Source: Candidatus Caenarcanales bacterium
Lineage (GTDB): Bacteria; Cyanobacteriota; Vampirovibrionia; Caenarcaniphilales; Caenarcanaceae
Reading direction: 5' to 3'
DNA length: 9,884 nt
Assembly: GCA_947489925.1 (NCBI GenBank)
Contig: CANLFK010000078.1
Span: 1-9,884 of the forward strand
The translations under genes were made by a program, and so were the position numbers. Numbering within the stretch: position 1 is the first letter of the stretch; each line of letters starts with the position of its first letter. The notes under the pieces were generated by a model, which was not told the origin of the DNA, ran no database searches, and worked only from the letters and a program-made list of their open reading frames with translations. This document shows, piece after piece, positions 6,299 to 9,884 of this stretch.

Positions 6299-7393
6299 TT
6301 AATTTGGTTTTGCTGGTTGATCATTTTCGCTACGGATATCAATTTTCCAGCCTGTCAGCCTGCTAGCTAATTTAACATTTTGTCCGCCTTTTCCAATTGC
6401 CAAACTTAATTGATCATCTGGCACAATTACCAAAGCTCTTCGGTCTTCAAATAAAGCAATTTCGCTAATTAAAGATGGTACTAAAGATGGACTTAAAGCA
6501 TATGAAATATATTCAATTGGGTCTTCAGACCAAGGAATCACATCAATTTTTTCACCGTAAAGCTCAGCACTAATATTTTGAATCCGTGAACCACGAGAAC
6601 CAATACAAGCACCAATTGGATCAATATCTTGATTAACCGAGCGAACAGAAACCCGTGAACGCCTTCCAGAAATACGAGCCTTTGACATGATTTCAACCAA
6701 GCCTTCTTCAATTTCAGGAATTTCTAATCTAAATAATTCAGACAAAAGCTCTTCATGAGCCTGCGAAATAATAATAAACATTCTTTTATTTCTTTCCTGA
6801 AAATCTGAAACATAAACCCGAATCCGCTGTCCTCTTTTATATTCATGGTGCTGAATTTGTTCTTTAGGCGGCATTAAACCTTCAATTCGTCCCAAATCAA
6901 CAATAATATCTCTTCCACCATCAGCTCTTTCTTCAATGCGGGTTATTTGACCAACCACAATTTTATTTTTGCGTAATTCATATTCTTCACGCATTAATTT
7001 TTTTTCTTCTTCATTCAATCTTTGTCGCATAATATTGCGGGCGGCCTGAGCGGCAATTCGACCATATTCCGAAAAGTCATCTGGTGTAACATCTACTTCA
7101 AGAATTTCGCCTAATTTAACATCATCTAAAACTGATTTGGCTTCGTCTAAGCTAATTTCAACAAATTCATTTTCAACTTTTTCAACTACGGTTAAAGGTG
7201 CATAAATGCCGATTTGAGAAGTTTCTTCCTGAAAAACAGTTTTAACACCTTCAATATTATGACCGGGTACTTTTCGCTTATATGCGGCTAAAACAGCATC
7301 ACAAATGGCTTTTATGAAAGCTTCTTTCGAGATATTTCTTTCTTGCTCCAATTTTTCGGTAGCAAGCATAAACTCAGAGCCTAATGTATACAT
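6299..7393 (-). CDS. nusA: Transcription termination/antitermination factor NusA
   Basis: NusA binds RNA polymerase and nascent RNA, increases pausing, stimulates intrinsic termination and takes part in rRNA antitermination. The 364 residues give an N-terminal polymerase-binding domain (about 1-128), an S1 domain (about 143-211), KH1 with DPIGACIGSRGSRIQ at 258-272 and KH2 with LSLAIGKGGQNVKLA at 329-343. It ends at ASRLTGWKIDIRS plus a short polar tail, without the acidic repeats found in many proteobacteria, which is normal for other phyla. The ATG directly abuts the rimP stop (TAAATG) and has a strong GGAGG eight bases upstream, inside the rimP coding sequence. Two bases separate its stop from tmk; infB, the common next gene, is not there. 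Its supply may feed back on the terminator in the operon leader. Confidence 0.97.
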   Translation of the reverse strand: MYTLGSEFMLATEKLEQERNISKEAFIKAICDAVLAAYKRKVPGHNIEGVKTVFQEETSQIGIYAPLTVVEKVENEFVEISLDEAKSVLDDVKLGEILEVDVTPDDFSEYGRIAAQAARNIMRQRLNEEEKKLMREEYELRKNKIVVGQITRIEERADGGRDIIVDLGRIEGLMPPKEQIQHHEYKRGQRIRVYVSDFQERNKRMFIIISQAHEELLSELFRLEIPEIEEGLVEIMSKARISGRRSRVSVRSVNQDIDPIGACIGSRGSRIQNISAELYGEKIDVIPWSEDPIEYISYALSPSLVPSLISEIALFEDRRALVIVPDDQLSLAIGKGGQNVKLASRLTGWKIDIRSENDQPAKPN

Positions 7394-7894
7394 TTAAATG
7401 TCCTCCACTGAAATTTCAAATGGTTCAGTATTTTGTTGTTGGTTTTCCTCTGGCTTACAAAGGGCTAATGAAACTTTTTGGATCAAAGAATAGTCGAATA
7501 TTTTTTCTTCTTCGTTCACCAAAAGAGTGATCTGATTATTTTCTTTTGATTGTAAAATTCCTATTTGTTTTTTAACTTTTCTTTCCAAAAAGGTAATTTC
7601 AACTAATTTTCCTTTAAAAACTTGAAACTCTCTTTCTGATTTTAGCTCTCTCCCAACTCCAGGACTCCAAACTTCAACATTAAAATCTTCAGTCAAATCT
7701 GGTAAAACGGTTTGTAATGACTTGACAACACTAGTACATTGGTCGTGTCCGACATGTTTTTCAGGATCATTAATCACAATTCTGAGAGTATTAATTGAAT
7801 TATGAGAGAGCTTTTTTAATTCAACCAATTGCAAATTTAAAGCTTGCAGTTCTTCTTCAATTGTTTTTTCCAGTAATTCTAAAGATTTAACCAT
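7394..7894 (-). CDS. rimP: Ribosome maturation factor RimP
   Basis: RimP binds the free 30S subunit and assists late maturation. The 166-residue product has the usual two-part layout. The N-terminal alpha/beta domain runs to about residue 70, with LRIVINDPEKHVGHDQC at 37-53. The family motif follows at 73-98: VEVWSPGVGRELKSEREF, then FKGKLVEI, matching the common pattern of SPG-x-x-R-x-L-K followed by F-x-G. The C-terminal part is SH3-like, with an acidic Gln-rich tail at 148-166. ATG at 7894 has AGGA at 7904-7901, a good ribosome binding site with a six-base gap. It is the first gene of the rimP-nusA-tmk operon. An intrinsic terminator ends its T-run directly before the AGGA, so expression requires readthrough. 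Confidence 0.95.
   Translation of the reverse strand: MVKSLELLEKTIEEELQALNLQLVELKKLSHNSINTLRIVINDPEKHVGHDQCTSVVKSLQTVLPDLTEDFNVEVWSPGVGRELKSEREFQVFKGKLVEITFLERKVKKQIGILQSKENNQITLLVNEEEKIFDYSLIQKVSLALCKPEENQQQNTEPFEISVEDI
7402..7406 (-). promoter_or_regulatory. Strong nusA ribosome binding site within rimP
   Basis: GGAGG on the minus strand lies eight bases before the nusA ATG and is contained in the last codons of rimP (Val-Glu-Asp-Ile). It is the strongest Shine-Dalgarno sequence seen in this window; uvrA, tmk and dnaX lack one. It fixes the nusA start at 7393 and suggests efficient or coupled translation of NusA. Confidence 0.75.
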
Positions 7895-7904
7895 TTTTTG
7901 TCCT

Positions 7905-7940
7905 AAAAAAAAGAGCTGAGCTGTTGAAAAGGCTCAACCC
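7905..7940 (-). terminator. Intrinsic terminator/attenuator in the rimP-nusA-tmk leader
   Basis: On the minus strand, bases 7940-7932 pair with 7921-7913 in a 9-bp stem (two G-U pairs) with a ten-base loop, followed immediately by eight T residues (7912-7905). This is a textbook intrinsic terminator. It lies downstream of the only good operon promoter and directly before the rimP Shine-Dalgarno AGGA (7904-7901). A shorter, mutually exclusive hairpin is also possible: GTTGA at 7938-7934 with TCAAC at 7927-7923. That pairing would use up the 5' arm and act as an antiterminator. The location implies regulated readthrough, not the end of an upstream gene on this strand, because none exists between it and the divergent ubiE. 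Confidence 0.8.
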
Positions 7941-7977
7941 TTAATTATAATTATTCAAAAGAGTTTGTTTTGCCATA

Positions 7978-8006
7978 ATATTATCAATTAATATATTGAC
8001 AGTCAA
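7978..8006 (-). promoter_or_regulatory. Promoter of the rimP-nusA-tmk operon
   Basis: Minus-strand TTGACT (8006-8001) and TAATAT (7983-7978) are separated by exactly 17 bases, close to the sigma-70/SigA consensus at both hexamers. Predicted transcription starts near 7971, giving a leader of about 77 bases that contains the terminator at 7940-7905. The -35 element forms half of an 11-bp palindrome shared with a divergent plus-strand -35. Confidence 0.65.
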
Positions 8007-8024
8007 GTTTTACTGCTTTTTAGT
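7996..8024 (+). promoter_or_regulatory. Candidate divergent promoter for ubiE/menG
   Basis: A consensus -35 TTGACA at 7996-8001 is followed after 17 bases by TTTAGT at 8019-8024, a weaker -10 with four of six consensus positions. Transcription would begin near 8031 toward ubiE. The -35 is good, the -10 is only fair, and it overlaps the minus-strand -35 by one base. Confidence 0.35.
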
Positions 8025-8096
8025 TAGCTTTGCTAATTTGATTTAAAAAATTAATTAAACTTTTACCAATAGCATAAATCGCCCCTTTCGGAAAGC

Positions 8097-8117
8097 AGTC
8101 TCTGAGTATGAGAGATT
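8097..8117 (+). other. Leader hairpin before ubiE/menG
   Basis: Bases 8097-8103 pair with 8111-8117 in a 7-bp stem (one G-U) around a seven-base loop. A smaller stem, CTTT/AAAG with a three-base loop, lies at 8085-8095. The 3' arm of the larger hairpin contains the GAGAG (8110-8114) that would be the ribosome binding site for an ATG at 8125, so it could mask that start. It does not match a riboswitch class I know, and there is no T-run, so it is not a terminator. Confidence 0.35.
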
Positions 8118-8193
8118 TCATTTTATGGTTTTAAGAAAAGTGCAAAATATTAAAAGTATAGTTTATATTATTGTGAATCAAAACATAAGTCCA

Positions 8194-8913
8194 ATGAATT
8201 ATTTGCCGAAATCCGAACAAAAATCTGAATTTGTACAAAAATTATTTAATAATATTGCTAGTAAATATGATTTGATGAATGATTTAATAACTTTGGGTTT
8301 ACATAAGCTTTGGAAGAAAGAAATTGCCGAAAGTCTTTTGATGAAAAATAATATTTCAGCAATTCGTATTTTAGATTTATGCTGTGGAACGGGAGATTTA
8401 ACTTGTATTTTGGCTAAAACCTATCCGAAAGCTGAAATTATTGGTTTAGATTTTTCCCATCAAATGCTTGAAATAGCTGAAAATAGAAAAGTCCAAGAAA
8501 ATACGCATAATACTATTTTTACGGAAGGTTCAGCTTTAGATTTGCCTTTTGCTAATAATTATTTTGATGGAATTACAATTAGTTTTGGTTTGCGTAATGT
8601 TTCGGATTATAGAAAATGTTTAAGTGAAATTTTGCGTGTTTGCAAGCCAGAAAGCAAATTAATTATTTTGGATTTAAGCCATCCGACAGGTTTTTGGCAT
8701 TATATTTCTTATCCTTATCGTTTTTGGTTACTTCCAGCTTTGGGACAATTATTAACTAAAAATTATAAAGCTTATGATTATTTACCAAATTCAATTAAAA
8801 CTTATCCTAATCAAGAACAATTAAATAATTTATTGCAGGAAGTTGGCTGGCAAACAACTAATTATAAAAATATTTTTGGCGGTATCGTTTGCATTCATTC
8901 AGGAATTAAGTAA
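8194..8913 (+). CDS. ubiE: Demethylmenaquinone/quinone C-methyltransferase (UbiE/MenG)
   Basis: This SAM-dependent enzyme carries out the C-methylation late in menaquinone (or related quinone) synthesis, converting demethylmenaquinone to menaquinone. From ATG 8194 it is 239 residues. Family signature 1, YDLMNDLITLGLHKLW, lies at 25-40; SAM motif I, ILDLCCGTGDLT, at 59-70; GLDFS at 84-88; DLPFANNYFDGITISFGLRN at 116-135; and the C-terminal YDYLPNSI at 195-202. Start choice: ATG 8194 gives the usual short N-terminus. An in-frame ATG at 8125 would add 23 residues (MVLRKVQNIK then a hydrophobic IVYIIV) and has a possible GAGAG site, so it remains an alternative. The presence of this gene suggests a respiratory quinone pool; other quinone genes are not visible. 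ubiE and menG are used for the same family. dnaX follows after 55 bases on the same strand. Confidence 0.93.
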   Translation: MNYLPKSEQKSEFVQKLFNNIASKYDLMNDLITLGLHKLWKKEIAESLLMKNNISAIRILDLCCGTGDLTCILAKTYPKAEIIGLDFSHQMLEIAENRKVQENTHNTIFTEGSALDLPFANNYFDGITISFGLRNVSDYRKCLSEILRVCKPESKLIILDLSHPTGFWHYISYPYRFWLLPALGQLLTKNYKAYDYLPNSIKTYPNQEQLNNLLQEVGWQTTNYKNIFGGIVCIHSGIK

Positions 8914-8968
8914 TCAGCTAAAACTAAAAAATTGCTTTAGAATTAGAAAATCTCTTGCTTAAAAATAA

Positions 8969-9884
8969 ATGTCTGAGCCTCTTTATTTAAAATACAGACC
9001 TCAAAAATTAGCTGAACTTGTCGGACAAGAAATGATTGCCCGTACTTTGAATAATGCAATTAATATGAACCGCATTGCTCATGCTTACTTTTTTACTGGT
9101 CCAAGAGGTTGTGGTAAAACTTCTAGTGCCAGAATTTTAGCTAAATCTGTTAATTGTAAAAATGGCCCAACTATTGATCCATGCGGAACTTGCACTAATT
9201 GCCTAGAAATTGCCCAAGGTATTTCACCCGATGTCATTGAAATTGATGCCGCTAGCCATCGCAGTGTAGAAGATGCCGCCCAAGTTATTGAAAAATGTCA
9301 TTTAGCTCCACAAACCGCACAGCATAAAATTTATATTTTTGACGAAGTCCATATGCTTAGCAAAGAAGCTTTTAATGCCTTGCTCAAAACTATTGAAGAA
9401 CCGCCCAATAATGTAATTTTTATTTTAGCGACCACTGAAGAAAATAAAGTACCCTCCACTATTATTAGCCGTTGCCAGAAATTTGCTTTTAAAACTATTG
9501 AAACAGAGCCGCTTTTGAAGCATTTGAATTTTGTTTGTACCGAAGAAAATATTAAATTAAGCGAAAAAGCACTTTTAAAAATTGTTAAACAGTCAAAAGG
9601 CGGATTGAGAGATGCTTTAAGTTTGCTTGATCAAATTAGTATTTTGGCTCCAATTGGTGAATTAATTGAAGATAAAGCCATTTTTGATTTATTTGGTGCT
9701 GTTTCAGAAGAAGCTTTGGGTGAATTATTGCAAGCTTTAATAAATTATGATAAACAAAAGGCTTGGCAAATTACCGAAGATTTTTTGAAGGCTGGACAAG
9801 ATACTTTACAATTACAAAGAAATTTAATTGAATTTGCAACCGATAGGCTGGAAGCAGATATTAAAGCCAATAAAGCTTCGGATC
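8969..9884 (+). CDS. dnaX: DNA polymerase III subunit gamma/tau (DnaX), partial
   Basis: DnaX is the ATPase core of the clamp loader that places the beta clamp on primed DNA and links the polymerases to the helicase. The frame runs from ATG 8969 off the window end after 305 codons. MSEPLYLKYRPQKLAELVGQ is a typical start. Walker A GPRGCGKT lies at 44-51. Zinc ligands C63, C72, C75 and C78 have normal spacing. Walker B/DEVH is YIFDEVH at 122-128, sensor 1 is around ATTE at 154-157, the arginine finger is R168 in ISRCQ, and sensor 2 is R214 in GGLRDA. All AAA+ motifs are intact. The tau-specific C-terminus and any frameshift site that would make gamma lie outside. No Shine-Dalgarno sequence or strong promoter is visible in the 55-base gap after ubiE, so cotranscription is possible. 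Confidence 0.97.
   Translation, partial: MSEPLYLKYRPQKLAELVGQEMIARTLNNAINMNRIAHAYFFTGPRGCGKTSSARILAKSVNCKNGPTIDPCGTCTNCLEIAQGISPDVIEIDAASHRSVEDAAQVIEKCHLAPQTAQHKIYIFDEVHMLSKEAFNALLKTIEEPPNNVIFILATTEENKVPSTIISRCQKFAFKTIETEPLLKHLNFVCTEENIKLSEKALLKIVKQSKGGLRDALSLLDQISILAPIGELIEDKAIFDLFGAVSEEALGELLQALINYDKQKAWQITEDFLKAGQDTLQLQRNLIEFATDRLEADIKANKASD

Noticed and set aside
7941..7976. 11-residue leader peptide (MAKQTLLNNYN) ending right before the rimP leader terminator
   Set aside because: The predicted transcription start near 7971 lies after its ATG, there is no ribosome binding site, and no run of one regulatory amino acid is present. It would return if the start maps upstream of 7976.
8031..8124. 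Known riboswitch or T-box in the ubiE leader
   Set aside because: The two hairpins match no class I can recognise, and no terminator or conserved core is visible.
8914..8968. Terminator between ubiE and dnaX
   Set aside because: Only a 5-bp CTAAA/TTTAG pairing without a following T-run is present; readthrough is more likely.
1..9884. CRISPR array, tRNA, rRNA, transposase or attachment site
   Set aside because: No regularly spaced repeats, tRNA T-loop motifs in gaps, rRNA-like sequence, transposase motifs or flanking direct repeats were found by eye on either strand.

Overview
The window is low-G+C bacterial chromosome that uses the standard bacterial code: TGA ends uvrA and tmk, and Trp is TGG. 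Conserved housekeeping genes flank a poorer, more AT-rich accessory stretch. No cellular marker settles the taxonomy. The UvrA first zinc module, the short NusA without C-terminal repeats, and a UbiE/MenG methyltransferase fit a non-photosynthetic relative of Cyanobacteria (Melainabacteria-type). That is a weak guess from remembered family sequences.

Layout. (1) 1-370, minus: start of a GIY-YIG/DUF4357-type protein whose 3' end lies outside the window. (2) 490-3360, plus: complete uvrA. (3) 3366 to about 5720: an accessory stretch. On the minus strand it holds a TPR ORF without an ATG, a C-terminally short VanW-like gene, an unrecognised 187-aa ORF with an in-frame TGA just upstream, and a broken ribbon-helix-helix gene. 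On the plus strand it holds an unrecognised 142-aa ORF. Hand counts of sample 60-base lines give about 22-28% G+C here, against about 32-45% in the housekeeping genes. (4) 5640-7894, minus: rimP-nusA-tmk with almost no spacing, driven by a good promoter at 7978-8006. A strong intrinsic terminator lies inside the leader, just before the rimP ribosome binding site. (5) 8125/8194-8913, plus: ubiE/menG. (6) 8969 to the end, plus: dnaX, cut by the window edge.

Functionally the core genes cover nucleotide excision repair (UvrA), 30S maturation (RimP), transcription elongation and termination (NusA), dTTP supply (Tmk), respiratory quinone synthesis (UbiE/MenG) and the replicative clamp loader (DnaX). 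The rimP leader terminator suggests attenuation, plausibly autoregulation by NusA. The accessory stretch looks like decaying, rearranged DNA, including what may be the remains of an antitoxin-like regulator overlapping its partner gene by ATGA. I see no CRISPR array, tRNA, rRNA or recognisable transposase. I found no clearly new multi-gene system. The most informative signals are the rimP leader and the relics between 3.4 and 5.7 kb.
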